Shown here piece by piece: positions 1 to 7,961 of a stretch of DNA of 64,000 nucleotides. The stretch is taken from contig NZ_JAUMKB010000017.1 of NCBI RefSeq assembly GCF_030519375.1, positions 24,907 to 88,906 on the forward strand, written 5' to 3'. Source of the stretch: Mucilaginibacter tolerans (GTDB lineage: Bacteria > Bacteroidota > Bacteroidia > Sphingobacteriales > Sphingobacteriaceae). Numbering within the stretch: the stretch's first letter is position 1; every line of letters begins with the position of its first letter. The position numbers and the translations under genes were made by a program. The notes below the pieces were generated by a model. The model was not told where the DNA came from, searched no databases, and saw nothing but the letters and a program-made list of their open reading frames with translations.

Positions 1-684
1 ATTGCCCTTGTAATATCCTACGCCATCATCTGTTGTAGCAGCATGGTGCGCATGATGGGTAGCCGGTGTTGAAATCAACCGTTCAAGTACCCAGGCCAGC
101 GGATGAAGTATTTTGTACTTATACAGAGGTTTATCCCATGGTATACTTGAATGAGCCAGGGTGGTGATGGTAGATTTGATGGCCCTTACGGCAATTGCAG
201 GGATACCCAAACCCAGGTATACCAATGCTGCTGTTAGGTATATCTGCGAGAAGAAGATAGTATAAATCACATTCTGCCTGCTGGCCATTGCCATGCCCAT
301 ATAGGATGCCGAATGGTGCGTGCGGTGAAAGCGCCACAACCACGGCACCTGGTGATGCAGGCGGTGATACCAATATTGGGTCAGGTCATCAGCTACTGCG
401 ATGATGATGAATCCCCATAAGAAGGGCACCCAGCTAAAAATGTCTTTAGCTGCCGGCAAAATAAAAGGCAGAAAATGCAAGCTGTAATAAGCAACAGCCG
501 GCTGCACAACCAGCTTTGGCAGAATAAAGCAGCTAATATCTACCCAACGTTCGTTTTTTGGCCATTTACCCTTGTAAAGACCGAATGTTACTTCAAGTAT
601 GCCTATAAAAAAGACCAGGAACGGGAAACCGATACCATTCAGATTATCGATGATCCGCTTGATGAAATCAATCGTTGCTTCCAT
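1..684 (-). CDS. Sterol desaturase / fatty acid hydroxylase family protein, 3' end cut off
   Basis: I translated the minus strand from the ATG at 684 through the left edge: 228 codons with no stop, so the C-terminus lies outside the window. The protein is a membrane di-iron hydroxylase of the PF04116 type. Hydrophobic segments cover roughly residues 18-35, 50-75 and 80-98. The histidine clusters that bind the two irons are visible: HRLHH near residue 107, HRTHH near 118 and HHAHH near 210. Family members hydroxylate or desaturate sterols, fatty acids, carotenoids or sphingoid bases, and the substrate cannot be told here. The start overlaps the end of the small upstream gene by 17 nt, suggesting coupled translation. 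Nothing ties it to the sugar genes that follow. Confidence 0.85.
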   Translation of the reverse strand, partial: MEATIDFIKRIIDNLNGIGFPFLVFFIGILEVTFGLYKGKWPKNERWVDISCFILPKLVVQPAVAYYSLHFLPFILPAAKDIFSWVPFLWGFIIIAVADDLTQYWYHRLHHQVPWLWRFHRTHHSASYMGMAMASRQNVIYTIFFSQIYLTAALVYLGLGIPAIAVRAIKSTITTLAHSSIPWDKPLYKYKILHPLAWVLERLISTPATHHAHHAATTDDGVGYYKGN

Positions 685-868
685 TATTTTGCGAGTTTTT
701 AGAGGTTATTGTTTTAGTGTTTTCTATGTGTTGTATTTTCTTTTCCCACGGCCGTTGCCCGGTGATCAGAAACGTAATGAACATTGCTGCGATGGGCAGG
801 ATATAAATAAACAGGCTCACGATCACATTCCTGGTGATCTGATCCTTAGTTGTTTTTTCCATTTTCAT
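668..868 (-). CDS. Small membrane protein (about 66 aa)
   Basis: The protein has a charged N-terminus, one clear hydrophobic segment (about residues 13-35) and a polar, Asn/Ser/Lys-rich C-terminal tail. I chose the ATG at 868 (an alternative is 862) because longer forms would read far into the upstream gene. It overlaps the upstream small gene by about 20 nt and the downstream desaturase by 17 nt. That chain of overlaps is the main reason to believe it is translated. No family is recognised. The position suggests an accessory of the membrane hydroxylase, but that is only inference. Confidence 0.5.
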   Translation of the reverse strand: MKMEKTTKDQITRNVIVSLFIYILPIAAMFITFLITGQRPWEKKIQHIENTKTITSKNSQNNGSND

Positions 869-1037
869 GATTTTCTGGTTTTGATGTGGTTTGTACTGAA
901 GCCTTTTTTGCGTCATGCGCACTAAGCGCATGCTGGGTGAACCATAGCCCGCCGGCAATAATTACGAAGGGAACAACGGTGACAATAATGCCAACCAGTA
1001 TTTTTTTCCCGATAAGTGATACATCTGACAGTGTCAT
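846..1037 (-). CDS. Small single-pass membrane protein (63 aa)
   Basis: MTLSDVSLIGKK is followed by a strongly hydrophobic stretch (about residues 14-34) and a hydrophilic tail rich in Ala, Lys, Glu and Asn. It is the first gene of a three-gene overlapping set with the next small membrane protein and the sterol-desaturase-type protein. It begins 32 nt after the end of the upstream susD gene on the same strand, so it could be read as the tail of the susCD transcript. No family is recognised. Confidence 0.5.
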   Translation of the reverse strand: MTLSDVSLIGKKILVGIIVTVVPFVIIAGGLWFTQHALSAHDAKKASVQTTSKPENHENGKNN

Positions 1038-1069
1038 AATTATTTTATTTTAATGGTTAAAATTTGAAA

Positions 1070-2554
1070 TCAATACCCCGGATTCTGGGTCAGTTTTGGA
1101 TTCAACTGAGTTTCAACCAGAGGTATTGGGAACAAGGTGTTTTTTGAACTTGCTGCTGATTTAGCCGGAATCGTGTGCAAAGCGTCTACTAATACAGTTC
1201 CGCCCTGACGTACCAAATCGAACCAACGGTGACCTTCCTGGATAAACTCCTTTCTTCGTTCGAGGAAGAGCGAATCCCTGAAATCAGATTGGCTCAGGCC
1301 AGCAGTCAGGGTGGGTACATTAGCACGGGTTCTTACCTGGTTAATGGCAGCGTAGGCATCTGTCGTAGGACCGCCATTTAATTCGTTTTGTGCCTCGGCA
1401 TACATCAGCAGCACATCCGCATAGCGTAATACCGGGTAGTTAATGCCGCTCTGTGCCTGTGTGGTAAGAGGGGTCAGGCTATAGTCGACAAACTTATTGA
1501 AGTATGGTACATAGGGATTGTTAAAAACCACCGTTTGCCCGGTTGCCGCATTATAAACAGAACTATAGAAAGTAACCGCGCGGCGTGTATCTGTGGCACT
1601 AAACAATTTATAAAGGCTGCTATCGGCAGGTACATCTATCGGCCAGGTTTGTGTATTGAACGATGTGAAACTCAGACTCAGATATTGCTCACTATTCACT
1701 GCGCCAAGGTTGGTTTCAAACTGCACCGAAAAAATATGCTCCTTGCCATTCTTGGTGGCTTTTTGAAATGCATCATAATAATTCGGGAACAGCGAGTAAC
1801 CATAACCACCATTTATGACTATGTTAAGCTGCGCCAAAGCATCGGCCCAATCCTGTTTTGTAAGATATACCTTTGCCAGCAAAGCGTGTGCAGCTCCCCC
1901 GGTCGCCCGTCCCACATCCGTACCAGAATATGATTTGGGCAGACGGGTCGCATCCTTCAGGTCACTGACAATTTGTGAATAAATAGAATCGACCGATGTG
2001 CGACCGGCCAATAAGGCAGTTGGGTTGATCGTAGTTGGATTATGCAGTATGAGCGGTACAGCGCCGTACAGCCGCACAAGATTGAAATACAACAAGCCGC
2101 GGATGAATTTCGATTCACGTATCAACCTCGCTCGCAATGTGGTATCCATCTGGATAGCCGGTAAATTATCGATAGCAATATTGGCCCGGTTGATACCATA
2201 GTACAACTGCTGCCATACCTTTTGCACGCGGCTGTTGGATGATATGTAAGTGACGGTTCCTAAAGCCCGCACATCCGGGTTGGTGTTGCTTGGACTATAA
2301 ACCTGGTTATCGCTGGCATTTTCTACTAATAGATTCAGTTGACGACCATACAGGGGAAAGTCACCCGCCGGATCGCTATTTAAGGTGCTGTATACAGCGT
2401 TTACAGCCGAATTTGCGTCGGAAGCAGTTTTGTAAAACTGCGAGGATACAATCACTGAGCTTGGATTCTCATCCAGCTTTTTGCACGAGTATATTCCTGC
2501 CACGGAAATAACTGTGATAAAAACTATCAATTTTATATTGGATATCTTTTTCAT
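1070..2554 (-). CDS. SusD/RagB-family outer membrane lipoprotein (pair 1)
   Basis: 494 aa, the usual SusD length. A lipoprotein signal ends at Cys24 (context IYSCKK). SusD proteins are surface glycan-binding lids over SusC channels; the fold is built on TPR-like helices. Family hallmarks seen are the N-terminal segment after the lipid anchor (KLDENPSSV), the helical middle, the C-terminal RRKEFIQEGHRWFDLVR block and the ending LTQNPGY. The gene follows its susC partner by 20 nt. Which sugar it binds cannot be told. It is transcribed away from the large plus-strand PUL, so it may be a second uptake pair for that locus or an independent one. Confidence 0.96.
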   Translation of the reverse strand: MKKISNIKLIVFITVISVAGIYSCKKLDENPSSVIVSSQFYKTASDANSAVNAVYSTLNSDPAGDFPLYGRQLNLLVENASDNQVYSPSNTNPDVRALGTVTYISSNSRVQKVWQQLYYGINRANIAIDNLPAIQMDTTLRARLIRESKFIRGLLYFNLVRLYGAVPLILHNPTTINPTALLAGRTSVDSIYSQIVSDLKDATRLPKSYSGTDVGRATGGAAHALLAKVYLTKQDWADALAQLNIVINGGYGYSLFPNYYDAFQKATKNGKEHIFSVQFETNLGAVNSEQYLSLSFTSFNTQTWPIDVPADSSLYKLFSATDTRRAVTFYSSVYNAATGQTVVFNNPYVPYFNKFVDYSLTPLTTQAQSGINYPVLRYADVLLMYAEAQNELNGGPTTDAYAAINQVRTRANVPTLTAGLSQSDFRDSLFLERRKEFIQEGHRWFDLVRQGGTVLVDALHTIPAKSAASSKNTLFPIPLVETQLNPKLTQNPGY

Positions 2555-2574
2555 CTTTTCGTATTCAATTTGGG

Positions 2575-5500
2575 TTAGAAAGTGACATTTACCCCGGCCA
2601 GGAAAGTGCGTACAGGCGGATAGGTACCATAGTCGATACCCTGTTTGGTATTGTCATTATCATAAAAGTTTGCTTCGGGATCCAGGCCCTTGTATTTGGT
2701 AATAGTCAGCAGGTTTTGACCGGAAACATATAACCTAATTTGTTTAGCGTGAATCCGGGAGGCCGCAACAGCATTGAGGGTGTACCCTAACGAAGCATTC
2801 TTCAATTTCAGATAGGAGCCATTCTCGATATACCTGTCAGTAACCTGCGGAACCGGGGAGTTAGTTGCCCGTGCAACTGTGCCGTTCGGATTAGAGGCGC
2901 TGTAACGATTAAGCAGTTCCGCTGACGCATTTAAAGAAGTAGTCGGCCTTTCGAGCGTTTGCTGTAACAAGTTAAATATTTTACTGCCGTACGACCCCTG
3001 GAAGAATACCGACAGGTCAAACTGTCCATAGGTAAAAGTGTTGGTAATACCTCCTGTAAATTTAGGCTGGGCACTGCCAAGGTTATGCTTATCTGCAGTA
3101 GTGATCTTGCCATCATTGTTAGAATCTGCATATTTGGTGTCGCCCACTTTTTGAGGTACGCCTGCCAACAGCGGTGTCCCGTTTGTCTGGTCAGCAGCAG
3201 TTAGCAATCCATTGGTTGAATAGCCCCAGAACGTGCCTACAGGTAAACCTACTTGTACGATCACAGGTGACACCTGCCCGATAGGGGCGATCGGGAAATA
3301 ACTGGTAACACCCGGACCAAGGCTCAATACCTTGTTTCTATTGGCTGCTAGCTGCAGATTTGTTTTCCATTTGAACTTGCCCGATTTGATATTTTCTGTA
3401 TTGATGCCCAACTCCAACCCTTTGTTCTCTACACTTCCTACATTCTCCAATTCACTGGCATAACCGGTGTATAATGGCAGTGGTACATTCAACAATAGAT
3501 TGGTGGTCTTTTTATAATAGGCATCAAAAGTCAGATTGACGTGGCCATCGAAAAAGCCGATATCAAAACCACCATCGTATTGTGTGGTAGTTTCCCATTT
3601 CAGATCTGGGTTAGGTAATTGCAGCGGCGCACTGCCGGTAACCAACTTGCTGCCGAAATAATAGTTAGTTGGTGCAAGTGATGAAAGGGATGCAAAGGGC
3701 GGTACTTCAGAGTTTCCGGTTTTGCCTGCGGTTAGGCGAAATTTAAGACTGCTGACCGTACTCTCGAGCGGTTTGAAGAAATTCTCCTGATCAACATTCC
3801 ATGAAAACCCGGCTGAAGGGAAATAGCCCCATTTATTGTTGGAACCCAATTTTGAGGAACCATCCGCACGTATAGAAACAGTAAAGTTATATTTATGCAG
3901 ATACGAATAGTTGACCCTGCCCAGATAAGAATTAAGTGCCTGGCTGGATGCTGCAGATGTTGGGATGTTAGCTATTCCCGCATATGACAAATTATTATAG
4001 GTTGTCAGATCATTCGGGAACTTTTGTGCTGAAGCGACTGATGATTTAAACTGCGTATACTGCGTGGTATAGCCTGCCAGGATATTCAGAAAATGCCTGT
4101 CATTGAAGTTATGATCATATGTTAGCGTGTTTTCATTCAGCCAGCTTAACTCATTACCTGATCCTATCGATGCATAACCGCTTGTTGCATAACCTGTTGA
4201 GCCACCGGCGGGTGAACCGGTGTAGGATGGGGCATAATAATCCTGCGAAGTATTAAGAATGTCCGCACCGGCACTGATCTTTAAAGTCAGATCGGGTAGT
4301 ATTTTATACTCCGCTGCAAAATTGCCCAGGAAACGGATAAGTGTGGTTTGATTAGTAGTTTTTGCTATATCCTGTATCGGGTTGGTTGGCGTAGTCAGGT
4401 AGGGATTCGAGGTATTATACGAACCATCCGCGTTCTTTATCAGTGCCAGCGGTGATGTTGTCAACAGCGTGGCGAAGGCGTTGCTGAAGTTGATGCTATT
4501 ATAAGAGCTCCCGTAAAGTTTATTTTCGATGGATTGGCTGCCGAATGTATTAGCAGTAACTTTCAGATGCTCGGATACATTCTTTTCGTAATTAACACGG
4601 GCCGAATATCTCTTGAAACCCGTGTTCAGAATTGTACCCTTCTGGTTAAAATAATCACCTGAAATAAGATAACGGGATTTTTCGTCACCGCCGGAGATCG
4701 TCAGTTCATCATTCAAAATGGGCGCAGTTCGCAAAGCGGCTTGTTGCCAGTTGGAACCTGCTCCGGCTGAAGCGATTTGCGCAGCTGAGAATGTGGAAGC
4801 TAAGCCATCGCTCGCATTAACATCGTTTACCAGTTGCTCCCATTGGGCAGCATTCAACAGGTCGAGTGTCTTCGATACCTTTTGTATGCCATAGTAAGAA
4901 CTGAAACTGACATTACTCGTGCCCTTTTTACCCCGTTTGGTGGTGATGATCACCACACCGTTAGCACCGTGTGATCCATATATCGCAGTAGCAGACGCAT
5001 CTTTCAGCACTTCGATCGACTCGATATCATTTGGGTCGATAGTGGCCAAGGCATCAACGCTAGTCCCGTTAGAGCCTACGTTAGTATAGTCGTTATTATT
5101 GTAGATGATGAATCCATCGATTACATACAGCGGGGCATTACCAAATGAAATAGAGTTACCTCCGCGGATGCGCACGTTTGCGGTACTTCCCGGCTGCCCG
5201 GAATTCTGTGTTACTGCTACGCCGGATACACCGCCCTGCAGTAGGTTATCAAACGATGATGCCGGCTGGTTTAGTAATTGTTTAGGAACAGACGCGACAG
5301 ATCCTGTCAGATCGCTCTTACGTTGCGTACCGTAACCTACTACCACCACCTCACCTAGTTGGCTGACGATATCGGAAATTTTTATAGTTACCGGGGTGCC
5401 ATCCACAATAACTTCTTTGGTTTTATAGCCAATGAAGCTGACGATCAAAGCGTAGGGCAATCTTTGACCTGTAATAAAGGTGAAGCGGCCATCGGGCCCT

Positions 5501-5709
5501 GTTGATACCGAGTGGGTAACACCTTTTATCTGTAACGTTACACCTGCAATGGGTTGTTTGGTGACGCTATCGATGACAATGCCTTCCTGGTGCGAATTAA
5601 TTAAGGGCGCGCTGGTCTCTTGAGCAAAAAGCGCTGCCGGAAATATTAAGAAAATTAGAACTCTGAGGAAAGGGTAGATGTAGGATTTTGCATGGACATA
5701 TATTTCCAT
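2575..5709 (-). CDS. SusC/RagA-family TonB-linked outer membrane channel (pair 1)
   Basis: 1044 aa. A signal peptide ends near residue 29 (AALFAQ). A carboxypeptidase-regulatory-like domain (about 42-120, with GIVIDSVTKQPIAGV) is followed by the SusC hallmark VVVGYGTQRKSDLTG, a TonB plug domain (about 125-260, with DASATAIYGSHGANGVV), and a large beta-barrel ending in the typical aromatic terminus FLAGVNVTF. It lacks the N-terminal STN domain seen in the SusC at 33633-37403, so it is unlikely to signal to a FecR anti-sigma factor. It imports oligosaccharides together with the downstream SusD. The start ATG at 5709 is followed by a signal peptide and preceded by a long leader. Confidence 0.97.
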   Translation of the reverse strand: MEIYVHAKSYIYPFLRVLIFLIFPAALFAQETSAPLINSHQEGIVIDSVTKQPIAGVTLQIKGVTHSVSTGPDGRFTFITGQRLPYALIVSFIGYKTKEVIVDGTPVTIKISDIVSQLGEVVVVGYGTQRKSDLTGSVASVPKQLLNQPASSFDNLLQGGVSGVAVTQNSGQPGSTANVRIRGGNSISFGNAPLYVIDGFIIYNNNDYTNVGSNGTSVDALATIDPNDIESIEVLKDASATAIYGSHGANGVVIITTKRGKKGTSNVSFSSYYGIQKVSKTLDLLNAAQWEQLVNDVNASDGLASTFSAAQIASAGAGSNWQQAALRTAPILNDELTISGGDEKSRYLISGDYFNQKGTILNTGFKRYSARVNYEKNVSEHLKVTANTFGSQSIENKLYGSSYNSINFSNAFATLLTTSPLALIKNADGSYNTSNPYLTTPTNPIQDIAKTTNQTTLIRFLGNFAAEYKILPDLTLKISAGADILNTSQDYYAPSYTGSPAGGSTGYATSGYASIGSGNELSWLNENTLTYDHNFNDRHFLNILAGYTTQYTQFKSSVASAQKFPNDLTTYNNLSYAGIANIPTSAASSQALNSYLGRVNYSYLHKYNFTVSIRADGSSKLGSNNKWGYFPSAGFSWNVDQENFFKPLESTVSSLKFRLTAGKTGNSEVPPFASLSSLAPTNYYFGSKLVTGSAPLQLPNPDLKWETTTQYDGGFDIGFFDGHVNLTFDAYYKKTTNLLLNVPLPLYTGYASELENVGSVENKGLELGINTENIKSGKFKWKTNLQLAANRNKVLSLGPGVTSYFPIAPIGQVSPVIVQVGLPVGTFWGYSTNGLLTAADQTNGTPLLAGVPQKVGDTKYADSNNDGKITTADKHNLGSAQPKFTGGITNTFTYGQFDLSVFFQGSYGSKIFNLLQQTLERPTTSLNASAELLNRYSASNPNGTVARATNSPVPQVTDRYIENGSYLKLKNASLGYTLNAVAASRIHAKQIRLYVSGQNLLTITKYKGLDPEANFYDNDNTKQGIDYGTYPPVRTFLAGVNVTF

Positions 5710-5806
5710 ATATTTAACTGTTTTATGTTAATGATTCAATCGTTAGTAAAACCGGGGATGATGAGCAGTAGTGATTGGCGTTACGGCTGTTCACTCATCC
5801 GAAAAG

Positions 5807-5829
5807 ACCGGCGAGGCTTCCTTGCCGGT
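5807..5829 (+). terminator. Hairpin with U-rich tail in the leader of susC 1, antisense orientation
   Basis: ACCGGCGAGG (5807-5816) pairs with CCTTGCCGGT (5820-5829) over a 3-nt loop: 10 bp with one G-U. The plus strand continues TTATTTTTC, the better U tract; on the minus strand the tail is only CTTTTC. It sits about 100 nt upstream of the susC start. It may end a short antisense RNA or act as an attenuator of the susC mRNA. Confidence 0.5.
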
Positions 5830-6076
5830 TTATTTTTCTGGGGTAAAAATTATTTCGCGCACATATTATTTCTTTGTTAAATTGTTCAATGCCAGGGAGA
5901 CTTTCGTCTTCAATAAATAAATTAATCAGAATGAAGAATGATTTGTGAATACTGTTCGTTAGTAGCGACAACAACAGACCATACCCAGTGCTTTTGCGGA
6001 ACAAAGCATTCGATGAAAACCAGAAATACCCTTGTTATTTTGAGAGTACATTTTCATTTGTATTAGTTCTTCGCGA

Positions 6077-6084
6077 CAAATATA
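6077..6084 (-). promoter_or_regulatory. Candidate -7 promoter element for susC 1
   Basis: On the minus strand this reads TATATTTG, an exact match to the Bacteroidota -7 consensus TAnnTTTG. Transcription would start near 6070 and give a leader of about 360 nt before the susC ATG. No clear -33 TTG element is seen at the expected distance. Confidence 0.35.
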
Positions 6085-6273
6085 AAAACATTTTTTATAA
6101 ACACTACTAAATAGATAGATTTTATAGTTTTTATGATTTTCACAAAAAAAAGCTCCCAAAGTTTACCGATTTATAATTATTCCAATTTATAAGGCCAAAT
6201 CAATCGATTGAAAATGACATACCTTCATCGAGCTGACTAGTTTCTCATACGGAAAGACTCATAATTTTTTGGT

Positions 6274-6290
6274 CCTGGTTCGAACCCAAG
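6274..6290 (+). other. tRNA T-arm-like scrap (possible decayed tRNA 3' end)
   Basis: The 17 bases can fold as a T-arm: CCTGG, loop TTCGAAC, then CCAAG, with one C-A mismatch. The loop matches the TTCRA consensus. Just upstream, at 6259-6275, a 7-nt CTCATAA sequence flanked by weak A/T pairing resembles a CAT anticodon loop. The D-arm spacing is about 5-8 nt too long and the acceptor stem does not pair well, so this is not a working tRNA. It could be a remnant or coincidence. Confidence 0.2.
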
Positions 6291-6307
6291 GTGGATGTAC
6301 AAATTAA

Positions 6308-6338
6308 AAAGCCGTTTAATTACAAGACCTACGGCTTT
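6308..6338 (+). terminator. Hairpin, likely factor-independent terminator
   Basis: AAAGCCGT (6308-6315) pairs perfectly with ACGGCTTT (6331-6338) around a 15-nt loop. The A-rich left and T-rich right sides make it usable in both directions. It lies in the intergenic region between divergent transcription units with no coding gene directly before it on either strand. It follows the tRNA-like scrap by about 18 nt, as a tRNA terminator would. Confidence 0.5.
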
Positions 6339-6554
6339 ATCATTTTCCAAACGCGGGTTAGGAACACCTTCAGATCCGTTGTTAACTTAATTAGCAGTTA
6401 CCTCCGGTAGGACTAAACTCTAATCGTTGCGTAGAAAGCATCAAGCTGTTAACTACAATTATTTAATTGGTTCGCGCCCAGCCTGGGAGAAAAAAGGACA
6501 TGCAGAACATTTTTTGTCGTCCAATCCTCTCTTCTAAATTTACGCTAAAACGCT

Positions 6555-6630
6555 CATTTTCGATAACGTTCTCGCTAATTTATTCCCCTGTGTTCTCCAA
6601 ATGGGCACCGTTTTTCATTAGTTTTACTTC
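6555..6630 (+). promoter_or_regulatory. Operator/promoter module, copy 1
   Basis: The module contains CGATAACGTTCTCG (6561-6574), a 14-bp near-palindrome of the form CGANAACGTTNTCG with a central CG, typical of LacI-family operators. Exactly 58 nt after the operator start is TAGTTTTA (6619-6626), close to the TAnnTTTG -7 element. A second copy with the same internal spacing lies at 9374-9449 before the second GH109 gene. The left block (about 30 nt) and right block (about 20 nt) are conserved between copies while the middle differs. The likely regulator is the LacI-type protein encoded at 30579-31595. Confidence 0.6.
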
Positions 6631-6795
6631 AAGCGAGCGCAAGTTATTGGGCCAGGAAACACTTAGGGAACGGCCAGATTTTGCCTGTCGCTCATTGCTC
6701 GAATCAAATAGTTTTTCTATCACCCCCGATTTGGTTTGCAGGCATGTTGAACAGCTCTTATGGGATTAGATAACAATAAATATGAAGGTATTGAT

Positions 6796-7935
6796 ATGCA
6801 TGACAAGATAAGTACTTATAATTTCAAAGACATTATTGCAAATTTTAACATCGCTCCCGGAGATTATGATATTGAACCTTTTGGTTCGGGGCATATCAAT
6901 GACACATTTCTGCTCACAATCGGATCCGGATATGACGGTGCCTACTTACTTCAAAAAATCAATCATTTTGTTTTTAAAAATGTCGATGGTTTGATGACCA
7001 ATATGCTTCATGTTATCAATCATTTAAAAGGAAAAGCAGGGACCTCCGGCGACCCTGCGAAAGAGATACTTACGCTGGTGCCATGCAAAGACAATAAGTA
7101 CTATTGGCAGGATGACCAGGGTAATTACTGGCGAATGACTTACTTTCTGAAAGATACGCAAAGTTATGATTTGGTTACAACCGTTAAGCAGGCGTATCAG
7201 GGAGGGGCTGCTTTTGGAAATTTCCACTGGTTGTTATGCGATCTTGACCCTGCTTTGCTGGTTGATACTATTCCCGATTTTTTAAACATCGAAAAAAGGC
7301 TTGATAACCTGCAAAGAGCAATAGAGAAAGACAGCGTCGGGGTTGTGAAACAGGTGCAACCAGAATTGCTTTATCTGCTTGAATACGCAAGCAGCATGGG
7401 GGAGATATCGCAATTAGGCAGGGCCGGAATATTACCGTTGCGTATCACCCACAACGATACCAAATTCAATAATATTTTACTCAATCAGTATGATGAAGTT
7501 CAATGCGTAATTGACCTTGATACAGTTATGCCCGGTTTCGTAGCCTATGATTTTGGCGATGCCATTCGTTCGATTATCAATACTGCTGCCGAAGACGAAA
7601 AAAATCTTGACGCCATACAATTAAATATGCCGCTTTTCGAGGCCTTTGTCAAAGGATATCTCAGCAAAACGGTGTGCTTTCTGACCGAACAGGAATTAAA
7701 GTCGCTTGTAAAGGGCGCATTGCTGCTTCCCTATATGCAAGCAGTCAGGTTTTTGACAGATTACCTGGAGGGGGATGTTTATTACAAAACCCACTTTCCG
7801 GGGCATAACTTGCAACGAGCAAGGGCCCAGATGCAATTGTTTAAAATGCTTGAATCGAAAAAGGACGAACTAACCAATATAGTACAACAGCAATGGTTGC
7901 TAATAAAAAATGATCTAAAGGCTTTGAATGCTTAA
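6796..7935 (+). CDS. N-acetylhexosamine 1-kinase-like phosphotransferase (NahK type)
   Basis: 379 aa from the ATG at 6796, chosen over the upstream ATG at 6760 because the N-terminus then matches the length of known NahK proteins. Recalled NahK features are present along the whole chain: IEPFGSGHIN near residue 25, YLLQKIN, the catalytic loop THNDTKFNN near 217-225, IDLDTVMPG near 238 (metal-binding Asp), YDFGDAIR, and RFLTDYLEGD near the C-terminus. NahK phosphorylates GlcNAc or GalNAc at C1 in the cytoplasm. First gene of the plus-strand PUL and followed after 26 nt by a GH109 gene, which would supply GalNAc. Pfam calls such proteins APH-family phosphotransferases. Confidence 0.85.
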   Translation: MHDKISTYNFKDIIANFNIAPGDYDIEPFGSGHINDTFLLTIGSGYDGAYLLQKINHFVFKNVDGLMTNMLHVINHLKGKAGTSGDPAKEILTLVPCKDNKYYWQDDQGNYWRMTYFLKDTQSYDLVTTVKQAYQGGAAFGNFHWLLCDLDPALLVDTIPDFLNIEKRLDNLQRAIEKDSVGVVKQVQPELLYLLEYASSMGEISQLGRAGILPLRITHNDTKFNNILLNQYDEVQCVIDLDTVMPGFVAYDFGDAIRSIINTAAEDEKNLDAIQLNMPLFEAFVKGYLSKTVCFLTEQELKSLVKGALLLPYMQAVRFLTDYLEGDVYYKTHFPGHNLQRARAQMQLFKMLESKKDELTNIVQQQWLLIKNDLKALNA

Positions 7936-7961
7936 ATCAATAAAAATTTATTAAAACGAAC

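Noticed and set aside
475..925. Plus-strand ORFs of 75 and 108 codons opposite the hydroxylase and small membrane genes
   Set aside because: They lie antisense to better supported minus-strand genes with clear family motifs or overlaps and have no coding character.
5692..6159. Short ORFs on both strands upstream of susC 1
   Set aside because: They overlap the hairpin and promoter elements of the leader, differ in frame and carry no recognisable domain or signal.
6475..6495. Second tRNA-like segment (GGTTCGCGCCCAGCC)
   Set aside because: The loop TTCGCGC does not fit the TTCRA consensus and no anticodon or D-arm can be placed at proper distance.
6467..6769. 100-codon plus-strand ORF across the intergenic region
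   Set aside because: It runs straight through the operator/promoter module, has no signal or family pattern, and its composition looks like non-coding DNA. Its end overlaps the kinase region in another frame.
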